This document shows, piece by piece, positions 44,965-56,213 of a stretch of DNA of 64,000 nt. The notes under the pieces were generated by a model. That model made no database searches. It had not been told where the DNA came from and was given only the letters and a program-made list of their open reading frames with translations. Source of the DNA: Allodiplogaster sudhausi (lineage: Eukaryota > Nematoda > Chromadorea > Rhabditida > Diplogasteridae); NCBI GenBank assembly GCA_945643635.1, contig CALZFC010000078.1, positions 1,327,001-1,391,000 of the forward strand. The letters are read 5' to 3'. The first letter of the stretch is position 1. Each line of letters starts with the position of its first letter. The position numbers and the translations under genes are program-made.

Positions 44965-46769
44965 TCATGCGCACATGTACGTGCCGGCATCGATGATGCG
45001 CGCGTTGCCGATGGGATCAACGAACTTTGGAATCATGTTTTCTTGGTCGCACGTCACCGAAGCGACCGCTGTCGCGGTGCCGCCGTACTGAAATGTTACA
45101 CATTGTTATGTTCTTGCCAGTGTTATGTTTTGAATATTGTTCCGTTTTTGTGGACAAATTACTTGCTCAACGTTTTTTTTTGCTTCCAATTCTTGCATAA
45201 ATATGTTGTTTTGTTTTGTATAATTAGCTCTACGTGCTAATTCTTCATCTTTGATCTTTGATCATTAAAAAAACATCTTCTCTGAACCTTGAAGTTAAGC
45301 TGCACGCCATTGTTGCAAGAGACGGTGCAGATGCCCCATGCGCCGGTGGCTACGATGGGGCCGCCGAGGGCGATGCCCGCGTTTGTGAGACACGCGTCGC
45401 AGCCATTCGGCACGCAAGTTGCCATGTTCTATTATTAATTTATTGTTATTATTATTTTATTTATTTATTTAACGAATTTTCAGTTTTGCGATGATTCGAT
45501 TTTTTACGATAAATTATTTTTTAATTACGAAAAATTTAAATATTTATTTGGTTTTTGTTGATCAATCGGCCACTATGAGAGACATTTGGATTCCCATCGA
45601 TCAGTTAAACAAATTTTGATATAGTAAAAAAAAATCAAAATGCAGAAAGTCAGAGACAATAACAATAGCTCTATACCATTGAGATTCCGGTCATGAAGGT
45701 CCGCCAGGCCATAAACGTCTCTGCTCCGCACCAGGCAAACGGCACCGTCACGGCTGTGTTGGAGGTGGCTCCCTGAAATCTTATGAAGTAACTTTTGAAT
45801 ATAATAAAATTTTAATTCGTGGCACACAAAATGAGAAGAACCTCAAAAAGACTCATAATGATGCTATCCTTCTAATCTTCTAGAGCACATTGATAACACA
45901 ACCAAAAAAAAAAAAAAAACATAGAACATAGTGCATTTCGCACCAGGACTTGCAGAAGGCCAGTTTCACAAACAGCTTCAACGAAGATATCGCCAATTGT
46001 TCCGAGCGGATCCACCACCTGAACAACAAGAAAAAGAAAGTGATAATGGATAAGCTATTGATGGCTGAATAACCAGGATAGGAATTCGAAATACTGCTAG
46101 AGATACCTCTTTATAGCGAATTCCGGCGAAATTTCCACCAGGAAGTTCAGTAAGCTTCTGACAGGTTGCTCTAGAGAACTGATTGAGCATCTCATAGGTG
46201 CCTGTTGAGCCGGCTGTAAGAGAACTCGAAGCGATACATCAAAATATTCTGTCTTCTTATACAACTTAGAGATAATCATGATATTGCGCGCGAAGTTTGA
46301 ATCGGAATTTTTCGCGCAAAGTTTGAATCGGAATTTTACCCGCGAAGTTTGAATCGGAATTTTTTTTTCGGTACCTGCCGCGACGCACGTTGCCTGATCG
46401 AGCGTCGGGTTAAACGTGCCGTCCACTTGGCACTTGAAACCGCCTGGCGCGGCTATCGTGTACTTTGTGGGCGAGGCCGGGTCCTGAAGAATTCTTCATA
46501 AAAATGAACCATTTAGTAACATGAGTAAGATTATGCTGTTATGAAAACTTTAATGTTTTACATACATACGTATAGTATACGAAAAAAACTGTTTAATAAA
46601 AATTATTCCCTACAAAGAAGAGAAGTTGATCTCCACTGGCGCCATTGCAGAGCGGCATACACGAGCCGTATGAGTCCTTGTCGAGTGGAAACGTGTAGCA
46701 GAACATGCCCGGCTAGCACAGCAGATTACTCGTGACTTTCGGCTTGCACAAGCATTTGTCTGTGTGTGC

Positions 46770-46845
46770 AGGGGGTTAGCTTAGTTAGCTCATTGGTTAA
46801 GCGTTGGCAAGCACAACTATCACTGTAAAAGATCAATTCCGCGCC
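46770..46845 (-). repeat. tRNA-derived (SINE-like) sequence in CRS-A intron 8
   Basis: On the plus strand it reads TTAGCTCATTGGTTAAGCG (A-box-like) and, 30 nt later, AGATCAATTCCGCGCC (degenerate B box), a tRNA-type layout but not foldable to a proper tRNA by eye. The same intron of CRS-B (57620-57705) has AGCCACAACTCG followed by GCGAGTTCGATTCCG, a better B box. The insertion therefore probably predates the gene duplication. Confidence 0.4.
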
Positions 46846-47556
46846 GTGTTTTCTTTCAATAGGAATTTCACGGTATACGTTACATGTTTTCTTTTCTTCT
46901 CAGACACTCACAGCATCCAATCATCGGCGCAACCAGATTCTTATTCTGGTCGATGTAGCCACCCTTGATGTCGCTGCATGAGAGAGTCTCGTACGTCATC
47001 GTTTTCTAAAGATAAAAGATATTGTGAAAATGAAAAAAGACCCCTGTAACTCACCAAGCAAAGATTATTCAATACAAGTTGAATTTAGAGGAAGCACCTT
47101 ATGAAAGGATACATTATACTTTGCGAATCATTGATTCATCCTAACCCCACTGTCGCCCATCACCGTGTTCATCGTGCATACGAGCAGCGGGCATCCTTAA
47201 TGAGTTCTTTTATTTAGCCTGATTTAACTTGTACTCGTAGGCAAGACAATATTGTCAAAAAGAATCTGACACATGTAAGCCTACCGTAAACATTCGTAGT
47301 CGGAGGCATGGCCGGCGGCACTAGAGTGGTCGCTTGTGGCTGCGCGGCCGGGTCGTACGTGAACATTGGACACATGCACGGTGTTGCTGTTTTGAAATGA
47401 TTATATTTTCGGTGTACGAGTAATTATAGTGTGGCTCCTGTGAATATGCGACGACTACTACGAAATGTCGAAATGATAATTTTCGGTGCGTGAGTAGTTA
47501 TAGTGTGGTAGACATATACGACGACAATTCTGAAATAACGTATATATATATATAAG

Positions 47557-47582
<26 letters not shown>

Positions 47583-47587
<5 letters not shown>

Positions 47588-49104
47588 TACCGTCCAACAT
47601 TGTTGGGTCCGAAATTAATCCGATTAATTAAATTAATTTAAATAATTCAAACTGGAATTGTGCTGAGGACATGCCGTGCGATTTCGTCGGAGGGTTTTAT
47701 GTCTTTTTTCATTGCGCGTCACCCTAGAAAAACCGTTTTCCAAAATATGCCGAAATGACAAAGATCTGACAATTTTTCAACGCTACGCTGTTTAGCGGAA
47801 TTTTTTACGGGGTGTTCGGCTGAGAAAGCAGCTGGCTGAATCCAGCAGCCAAACTACAAACAACAAATTAGAGTGAAATTTTCTAAGCGCTTCTTATTTT
47901 GTTTGAGTTTCTACCTTTGTTTTGCTTGAGTTACTTATCATCTTTGGGTATAAACGATAAGAAAAATGGAAAATAAGATTTTCTTTAGCGAGCAAAACAT
48001 TTGCTCTCGCAGAGCATCGAACACCGGACCTTGTGTTTCCCAGCGAAACGCTGTCGCAATACACCACACGCAACCTGGGAGAATTGGAATATACCTTTTA
48101 CATTGTCCGCAGCCTCACCAACGAAGCGTGCAGGATGACGACTCAAGGGGCTTATCTGGTTAATTTTTGCAAAGCGTAGACCTCCCAACGCACTGCAACG
48201 CTTTTCATTGAAACAAGTTGACAATCTCTGCCATCGACCTCTCTCTCTTCACTGTCTCTCTCATTCTCTCTCTCTCCCTCTCTTTACTGTCTCTCTCATT
48301 CTGTCCCTCTCTCTCCCTCTCTTTACTATCCCTCTCATTCTCTCCCTCTCTTTACTGTCTCTCTCTTTCTCTCTCGTTCACACATACTCTCACTCTCCTT
48401 TTCTCTCTCTCTATCTCTCTCACTCTTTCAATCTATCCCCTCCTCTCTTTCTCTGTTGTTCTCTCTCTCTCTCTCTCGCTCAATATATCTCTCTCAGTAT
48501 TGTTTTATCTCTCTCCTTCTCCCCCTCTATCTCCTCTTATTTCGATCTTCTTCATTCCAAGAGATAACTGTTTCGGGTCCGGATAGAAATGGTACATTCT
48601 TCCTTTCTCAAGTCGGGTGTGGTGTATTGCGACAGCGTTTGGCTGGGAATCTCAAGGTCCGGTGTTCGATGCTCTGCGGGAGCGAATTTTTTGCTTGCTA
48701 AAGAAAATCTTATTTTCCATTTTTCTTATCGTTTATACCCAAATATGATAAGTAACTCAAGCAAAACAAAGGAAGAAACTCAAACAAAATAAGAAGCGCT
48801 TAGAAAATTTCACTCTAATTTGTTGTTTGTAGTTTGGCTGCTGGATTCAGCCAGCTGCTTTCTCTGCCGAACACCCTGTAAAAAATTCCGCTAAACAGCG
48901 TAGCATTGAAAAATTATCAGATCTTTGCCATTTCGACATATTTTGAAAAACGGTTTTCCTAGGGTGACGCGCAATGAAAAAAAGACATAAAACAATCCGA
49001 CGAAATCGCACGGCATGTCCTCAGCACTTCGCAATTCCAGTTTGAATTATTTAAATTAATTTAATTAATCAGATTAATTTCGGACCCAACAATGCTGGAC
49101 GGTA

Positions 49105-49109
<5 letters not shown>
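47583..49109. mobile_element. Long-arm foldback element with mariner-like ends, in CRS-A intron 5
   Basis: The ends are TA-CAGTACCGTCCAACATTG and CAATGCTGGACGGTACTG-TA, extended inward by GTTGGGTCC. The inverted arms are about 600 bp (shared ATTCAGCCAGCTGC, GTTTATACCC, GAGCATCGAACACCGG). The centre is CT-rich (48238-48540). It is the same family as the element at 23063-24370. It lies between CRS-A exons 5 and 6. CRS-B intron 5 is only 226 bp and lacks it, so insertion followed duplication. A (TA)n tract flanks each side. Confidence 0.8.
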
Positions 49110-49157
<48 letters not shown>

Positions 49158-50077
49158 CATACATATGCGGGGACCAGTACAAAATGGTCAAATTATTATT
49201 TTCGGTTAGTGAGTAATTATAGTGTGGTAGACATATACGACGACAATTCTGAAATGACGAAAACGTGCGCACCAACAGTACAGAAGGCATCGGGCCCGTC
49301 GGCATACTTCGTAGCCGGCACCGCAGGATCGATGTACATTGGCGGTGGCATCATGTCGCATTGTAGCGAGGCGACGTTCACCGGCGCGCCCGCCTCAATT
49401 TTGGCGCATTTATTTGTTTCCCTTTTATTGATCTCATTTTACACGAAATGGAAACAACTATGTACCTAACAATAAGCATAACCATTCTTCGAGGAAAGTC
49501 TAAATTAGTGATTGTGAGATCACGATTAGCTGGGATTTGCTCATGATCGGTTAGGTCGTCCATTGTCAGTGCAATATCATGAATTCTAGAGTTCGATCAA
49601 AAGTAGCAGATCGAAATGCCAACTCACATTCACAACGCTCAGCTGGCCTTTCGTGCACTTTGCATTGACGCAAGGATCCTTTGTCACCTTAAGATTAAGA
49701 GCAATAACGAACATTTCTAGGTATAAATAAAAAGTTGATCAAACCTCAATATTTTTCATTCTTTTGAGCTTTTTTTGCCAGAAAAATTGCCTTCTTCTTC
49801 CTCTTTCATTGCATATGTAAATGAAACATTACAGTTTCCCGTTAACTTGATCAAAAAATGTTAATTGAGCTGTGCAAACGCCTTACCACTAGCAACTCTA
49901 CTTCGGCGCAGTAGAAGCCGGCCGGGCATGCCGTCGGCGCGACATATTTTGGAGCGGCGCACGCCGTACATGGAATTGGCGTCGTGGTAGTCGTCGTCGT
50001 CGGAGTCGTCGTCGTTTGAGTGGTCGTTGTAGTCGGGCCCGGCGTTGTCGTGGTTACGCCTGGCAGATGTGGCGGTA

Positions 50078-50275
50078 TTAAAGTAGGGCGATCACCGTAA
50101 AATATTTAATGCAGGATCGAATAGCCGCGTCTGCCATGTGATTCCTCACTCTCATTCTCGCGCGCTAGTTTCACGCAGCGGATCGCACAAACCCGCTGCG
50201 TGAAAAGAGCACGCGCGAATGAGAGTGCAATAATTTTAAATATCACATAATTCTTCGGTGATTGCCCTCCTTTAA
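50078..50275. mobile_element. MITE with TTAA ends in CRS-A intron 2
   Basis: The left end is TTAA-AGTAGGGCGATCACCG; the right end is CGGTGATTGCCCTCCT-TTAA. The interior includes a palindrome around CACGCAGCGG...CCGCTGCGTG. The same termini bound a longer element at 63404-63905. No coding content. Confidence 0.65.
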
Positions 50276-50999
50276 AGGAGCTCGTAATACAGCCGTAAAG
50301 GTTTGCAATTTTTTTAACATGCTAGTCGCCAAAATCTCACGCTTTCTCGCCATTGAGTCAGCCCAAAAGGCACGAAGGCAATAGTGAATTTCTGGCTCGA
50401 AATCGATTTGGCTTACTCCTGGTCAGAGACTTATGAAATTAATTATTCATATAATTAATTTACTGTATTCAGATGTAAAATAAATGTTTACTGAGTTATT
50501 TGCTGTGCTCAATTGATGCAGATTTTGAAAAGTTTTTTCTTCAAATATGTATAACCTGGCGCAGCGGTGGTGGGGGCGGGTGCGACTGTTGTCACGACAG
50601 GTATTCTAAATATTGTAAGAGAACGTGGATTATAACCATTATAATAATAGCACTTTTTCATTTATTGTTGCTCTCTGCGAATACAAACAACTACAGTACC
50701 TCGTCGTGGCAGGATCAGTTGGAACCATGGCCATACAGGCCATGGAAGTTCGGAGTAGCGAAGCAGCCGCGGCAAAAATCAGAAGTGCGTGCTCGCCACG
50801 ACAGGAGAGCGACATTTGCATCGTTGCTGCGACAACTTAAGACAATAAATAAGTTAAGATTTTTTGCCTTCACATATTGACAAATTCACAAACAACCATA
50901 TATCGTTGTCTGTTTAAACAATTAATCTATGGATTGTGATTAAAGCAAACTAATAAAAAATCACATGACAGTCATTTGAATTTCCTTCCACATATTTTT

Positions 51000-52110
51000 G
51001 AACCACATTACACAAAATTTTATACTCGCTGAAAGCGCGCGCAAATTCATGTATTGTTTTATAGGAAAAAACTTGTTTTGTTAGCGCGTTATTGAAGAGG
51101 AAGAAGCAAAATAAAAAATTATATAACATCAAAAACAACAAGAATTCCAGAGAAGGAACAAGAGTCGGCTCCGGGTGCGAACCTTTCCGCGTGAACTGTG
51201 TTGTCCTCTTCGTTTGAACGTCGTCGCCGCCTCCTCTGAGGAGCTGCCATCCTTCGAGGTGATGCCAAATTGTCTGGCGGAAACTGGCTTGACTCAAGGT
51301 CACCACCACGGGTCCCCTTCCCTCCTTTCGTGGCCGCTACTTTTTGAGAGAGATGGCCGCATATGTATGTTGTAGTCCTAGAGGTTGAAAGGGAAAAGGG
51401 GATGATAAATGGATATGGCGACGGGTCAGCGCAATAGAGAAATTCCGGGTCAGCCGAGGTTATCTGCTGCTCTAACCTCCTTTTCAGTCTCTATCTCTCT
51501 AGCTCCCTCTCCCTCTCAATCTCACTCTCTCTCGCTTTCTTTCGTTGTCTCGCTTTCAAAATATATCTCCACCTCTCTCTATCACTATCTATCCTTCTCT
51601 CTATATCTCTCTCTCATTATTTAACTCTATTGTCTCCATCGGTCCCACTTTTCAGTCTCTCTCCACTCGCTCTTCTCTCCTTTTTTGTTCGTTTTGTAGC
51701 AATCGTCCGATTCGTTCCAACTTTGGCCTTCGAATTGAAATGATGCGATTACGGAAATGGTGAAGATGTTGAAAATTGTTGGGCAGACTATGTTGTGAAG
51801 CGGTGGTCCATGAATATCCTCCAGATGCGTGGAAGACTGTGTTGATGTCAAATGTTATGTTTCTCGCATTCTAATGCAAGCATACCAAACAATAGCGATA
51901 CTACACACGAAGCAACACGCTTTGTTTCAGCTATCCCCTTTTTTGCTACATCCTGGCACATTTAGCACACCCTTCTCTTTCAGGGATTGTTTCATATCAC
52001 TCTCTCTATCCAGTCAAAACCGTTTAATTCTTCCTTCTTCCGCTATGCACTTTCTCTTTCGCAATTGAGCTTTTTGTCTTTAATAGCTTTCACTCTATAA
52101 GTTTTTCGCA
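51000..52110. other. Upstream region of CRS-A
   Basis: It holds a block (about 51175-51500) paralogous to 59040-59360 upstream of CRS-B: CGTGAACTGTGT, GATGCCAAAT, CTTGACTCAAGGTC, TTGTAGTCCTAGA, GAGAAATTCCGGGT, then a CT-rich tract. The promoter of the CRS genes should be here. The remainder is CT-rich and without supported exons. Confidence 0.5.
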
Positions 52111-52127
52111 GATTGTTTCATATCACC

Positions 52128-52170
<43 letters not shown>

Positions 52171-52222
52171 CCTTTCTTTATCTCTCTCTCTCCGCAAGCT
52201 ACTCTCCCTTCCTTCCTTCCAG

Positions 52223-53275
52223 CAAAAGGGAGCCGAGTTCGACTCCAATGGCCGTCTCGCGCACTACCGTCTGATCTTCACCGGATTCTCCGGCCGCTGG
52301 CAAGGCGCAGTCGCGTCGGCTCTCGAGTCGGAGAATGATGAGGTGGGTTTATTTATTTATTTATTTTATTACTATTTTAAACCTATTTATATATATATAT
52401 ATATACAATGTTCGCTAAAAAGTAAAGTATTCAAGTCATTTTGATAAATGACTATTAGAATACTGCAGTTTTTGTCGATATAAGTCATCCAAAATATTCT
52501 TTTATTGTGCTAAAAAGCACATATTATTTAACGGAGTCATTTTCGGTGTGGTGCTGCGTGTGACGAGTGCCGAACGCTTTAGCCGAATCGGTCGACGAGC
52601 AAGATTCACCGCTATCTTCGACTCACCGGTATTTTTTTATTATTTTTTTCTTTTCAAAAATATTTTTCGCTGAGAAAATTTTCAAATTCTTCTTTTCATA
52701 CATATGTACCTCCCTAATTGATGCATGAACGAAGCTCATTTTGTTCGACGTTTTTATGTTCATTCACAATATGAACAAATGTTTGCTCGCTTGAGAAAAT
52801 CTTCTTTTTTTGATTTTCTCATTGTTTATATATAAACCAAATGAGCAACTCAAAGAAAACAAGACAAGAAACTAAAAAAAAAGTGAGAATAGCCCCTAAA
52901 AATTCACTCTGATTTGTAGTTTGTAGAACCATCCGCTGAAGGCAGCTTCTTTCTCAGCAAAACAAATACGACCAAGCCTGGTGTTAAATACAGACGACGC
53001 ACATATTACGAGATGTCAGCCATTTCTGCATATTTCTTTTTAAATGGTCTTCATAGGCGTATTCACCGAGGTCGAAATAGGTTACCATATTGCGGAAACC
53101 GCATGAAAACGCGTATTCAGGGCGATATTCCAGTTTATATTATTTATATTAATACTATTATCGTGGTCTGACCAGTGGTCATTTGGTGATTCAAACGCAT
53201 TTCTGGTTGGACTGTTAACGCTCGTTCGCTACGAGTTCTGAATAAAGAGCCTCGACGAGCTCTACAAACAGTTTG
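52223..53275 (+). pseudogene. Gamma-glutamylcyclotransferase-like gene, copy 3 (fragment)
   Basis: Exon 2 (52223-52342) is open, with changes such as FDSNGRLAHYRLIFTGFSGR. Exon 3 (about 52546-52628) contains TGA in place of the second Trp codon of VWGCVW, and an indel after DEQ. Exon 1 is absent. Downstream sequence is interrupted by half of a mariner-type foldback (about 52784-53160). Only a scrap of exon 5 (GCCTCGACGAGCTCTACAAAC, about 53248-53270) survives, within a scrambled copy of the 3' region. It cannot encode an enzyme. Confidence 0.8.
52784..53160. mobile_element. Truncated half of a mariner-type foldback element
   Basis: Homologous to the right arm of the element at 23063-24370: GTTTATATATAAACCAAATGAG, AACTCAAAG-AAAACAAGA, ATTCACT, GGTCGAAATAGGT, then TTCCAGTTTATATTATTTATATTAATACTATTA. 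It stops before the CGGACCCAACAATGTTGAGCGGGACTG terminus, so both ends are lost. It marks one of the events that destroyed GGCT copy 3. Confidence 0.65.
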
Positions 53276-54520
53276 TAATCATGACATCTTAATTCCTTAC
53301 GCGTCTCTGCCCTTCGTCTAGATAAAACGAATGAAATATATATCCAAGTAGGGCACTTCTGGCAGTCCTCTCGTTTCCAGAGTATAGAAACAAATAAGGA
53401 AATAAGCTATCGAATAGCACAACGAGAATATGGAACCATTATGTAGGTCGTATCACTTATTGTTAGCCCGTAAGTATAAGAACAAATAAATGTGAGCAAT
53501 AAATAAATAAATAAATAACGACTATAACAGATAATGAATAAATAAAGAAAAGCAAAAAAAAAACATGAATAAAGAATATGACACAACAACAATAAAAATG
53601 CGTATCTACCCATAACCTCTACTTCGCTAAATTTGTTTGTGGTCAAAGCGTTTTAGCCATAGTAAAAAAAAGTGGATTGGAAATGCACCAAATAGCCGCG
53701 ATGCTGACAAATGGCGGGAATTGTTTTGGCGGGAAAGGGTAAAGCTTTGGCGGGAAACATGAAACTTCACAACAACACTTTCATGCGCACATCACCGAGC
53801 CGGCGTCAATCATGCGTGCGTTGCCGATGGGATCAACGAACTTGGGAATCAGGAACTCTTGGTCGCACGTCACCGAAGCGACCGTCGTCGAGAGGCCGCC
53901 GACCTGAACGTTGCAAATTGTTACGACTTTTGGGATTATTATCATTTCTGTTGGATTGATATGTACGTGTTTTTGGGGTAAAATTATTTTCACAACATTT
54001 ATTAATAGTATATAAATACTTTTTTTTTAACATAATTAGCACTATGCGCCACTACTTAATTTCACGAAGTATAATTCATTTGTGGTTAGCTTTAAATCAT
54101 ACGATCGTTGATCTTTGATCTTTGATCTATGAACCTTGAAGTTAAGCAGCGCGCCATTGTTGCAAGAGACGGTGCAGATGCCCCATGCGCCGGTGGCTAT
54201 GATGGGGCCGCCGAGTGCGATGCCGGCGTTCGTGAGACACGCGTCACAGCCATTGGGCACGCATGTCGCCATGTTCTGTTATCGATTTTTGTTCTTCAAT
54301 TTATCGATATATCGATTGAAAAATTTTTAAACTTTCAATTTAAATATTACTTTCTTTTTATTGAAGCTCTCAGTTTTAAGCGCATACTAGACGAGTTTAT
54401 TTTCATCGATTACTTTTTAAAAAAAACTTTTTTGATTCGGCTTTTTCATTTATAAAGTTTAAAGAGAAACAAAAAGGCAGAATGTCGGGCAAAAAATAGC
54501 ACACACCATTGAAACTGCGG

Positions 54521-56213
54521 TTAAGAGAGGATGTCAGTAAGACTCGAGCAGGGCCCTATTATGACCTGCCCTAGGAATTTTTTTTCAAATTTCTTCACCA
54601 AAATTGATTATAGTATACAACTCGACGTGGTGAACAAAATAGGCTGTATTTCAAAGGTGAAAAATTTTTTCCGCGCGAAACCCAGTACCGTAATCTTATA
54701 AATTCGATTGGTCATAAGTCGCTTCAAACTTATTATTAGACAACCATCGAGCTATCATTGGATAGCTGATTGAACGGGCTTTAATTTTGATCTTGGAAGA
54801 TATTTTCTAAAAATTTGAATTTGTCCCTAAAACACGGACCTAAACATTTTCGAAGGCGGTTTTTACCGAAATTAAGTATTTTATGTTCATTTCGCTACAA
54901 CCGCTCCTGGATAGGCTTAAAGTACGTGAAATTTGCTACAACATATATCTCTTTCAAAATTATTGAAGGTCTCGCTCTTAGGTTCCCAAACAACTGAACA
55001 TGATCCTGTGTAAACTGTAACACCGCGCAAGCGCATTCTTCGATCCATAACTGCGCTCAATGTCAATATTACAAAATCGTAAGTATATCATCTAAGAGCT
55101 CTCACGGAGATCTTCAAATGTTACATACATTAATTTATTGAAAGGTTTCAATTTATATGGGAAATTGCGTTATGTACAATTAGAAAACTACTTTAAAAAC
55201 ATTTTCGCCTGTCAAAACATACATCATAAGAAAATGGATGAAATTTGCTACAAGATGAACCCCTTTCAATGGAATTCCATGCATACGATCTTTTGTTATA
55301 AATCATAAAAGTAGTGCCAGTAGCGTCGCTGTCATTTCGCCCAAGAATTCACATTTTAGGTTATTCGAATTAGAATATTCCAATCCTTTTTTATACAGTT
55401 TTTCCATAAGGCCTTGTGATCCTATTCTTATGGCTTATAACAAAAGATCGTATGCATGGAATTCCATTGAAAGGGATTCACCTTGTAGCAAATTTCATCC
55501 ACTTTCTTATGATGTATGTTTCGATAGGAAAAAATATTTTAAAAGTAGTTTTTTAAGCCTTCTAATTGTACATAACGAAATTTCCCATATAAATTGAAAC
55601 TTTTCAATAAAATGATGTAGGTAGCATTTGAAGATCTCCGTGAGAGCTCTTAGATGATATACTTACGATTTTGTAATATTGACATTGAGCGCAGTTATGG
55701 ATCGAAGAATGCGCTTGCACGGTGTTACAGTTTACACAGGATCATGTTCAAGCGTTTGGGAACCTAAGAGCGAGACCTTCAATTCTTTTGAAAGAGATAT
55801 ATGTTGTAGCACATTTCACGTACTTTAAGCCTATCCAGGAGCGGTTGTAGCGAAATGAACATAAAATACTTAATTTCGGTAAAAACCGCCTTCGAAAATG
55901 TTTAGGGCCGTGTTTTAGGGACAAATTCAAATTTTTAGAAAATATCTTCCAAGATCAAAATTAAAGCCCGTTCAATCAGCTATCCAATGATTGCTCGATG
56001 GTTGTCTAATAATAAGTTTGAAGCGACTTATGACCAATCGAATTTATAAGATTACGGTACTGGGTCTCGCGCGGAAAATTTTTTTCACCTTTGAAATACA
56101 GCCTATTGTGTTCACCACGTCGAGTTGTATACTATAATCAATTTTGGTTAAGAAATTCGAACAAAAATTCCTAGGGCAGGCCTTGATCGAACGATACTGA
56201 CAGGCTCTCTTAA
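54521..56213. mobile_element. TTAA-flanked 1.7-kb palindrome inserted in CRS-B exon 13
   Basis: TTAA lies at 54521-54524 and 56210-56213. Inside these the ends are GAGAGGATGTCAGTA and its inverse TACTGACAGGCTCTC. The arms of about 780 bp are highly similar inverted copies, including matching open frames of 60 codons on opposite strands, around a centre of roughly 100 bp near 55310-55430. TTAA duplication is typical of piggyBac. The GAGAG ends differ from the classic CCC start, and no transposase is present. Confidence 0.85.

Larger units (their letters stand above)
44965..50821 (-). pseudogene. Cys-rich secreted protein gene A (CRS-A), one in-frame stop
   Basis: Fifteen minus-strand exons: 50821-50700, 50605-50556, 50059-49887, 49687-49628, 49393-49273, 47386-47285, 47195-47146, 47005-46912, 46759-46614, 46483-46375, 46213-46107, 46018-45944, 45772-45677, 45428-45288 and 45087-44965. 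They sum to 1569 nt, exactly 523 codons. Exon 1 has a signal peptide (ALLIFAAAASLLRTSMA). Exons 2-3 are a Thr/Pro stalk ending PCTACAAPKYVAPTACPAGF. The rest is Cys-containing, with landmarks KDPCVNAKCTKGQLSVVN, YADGPDAFC, GCPLLVCTMNTVMG and VDPLGTIGDIFVEAVCETG. The only defect is TAG at 46715-46713 (codon 273), where CRS-B has CCG in LLCPPGMFC. Likely an extracellular structural or mucosal protein; no known domain recognised. Recent inactivation or allelic variation are both possible. Confidence 0.78.

Noticed and set aside
46770..46845. A functional tRNA gene
   Set aside because: Box-like motifs are present but I cannot form a full acceptor stem and anticodon arm by eye, so it is listed only as a tRNA-derived repeat.
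54815..54997. 60-codon frame repeated on the opposite strand at 55748-55930
   Set aside because: The two copies are the inverted arms of the TTAA palindrome. There is no recognisable protein motif, and the duplication is explained by the arm structure.
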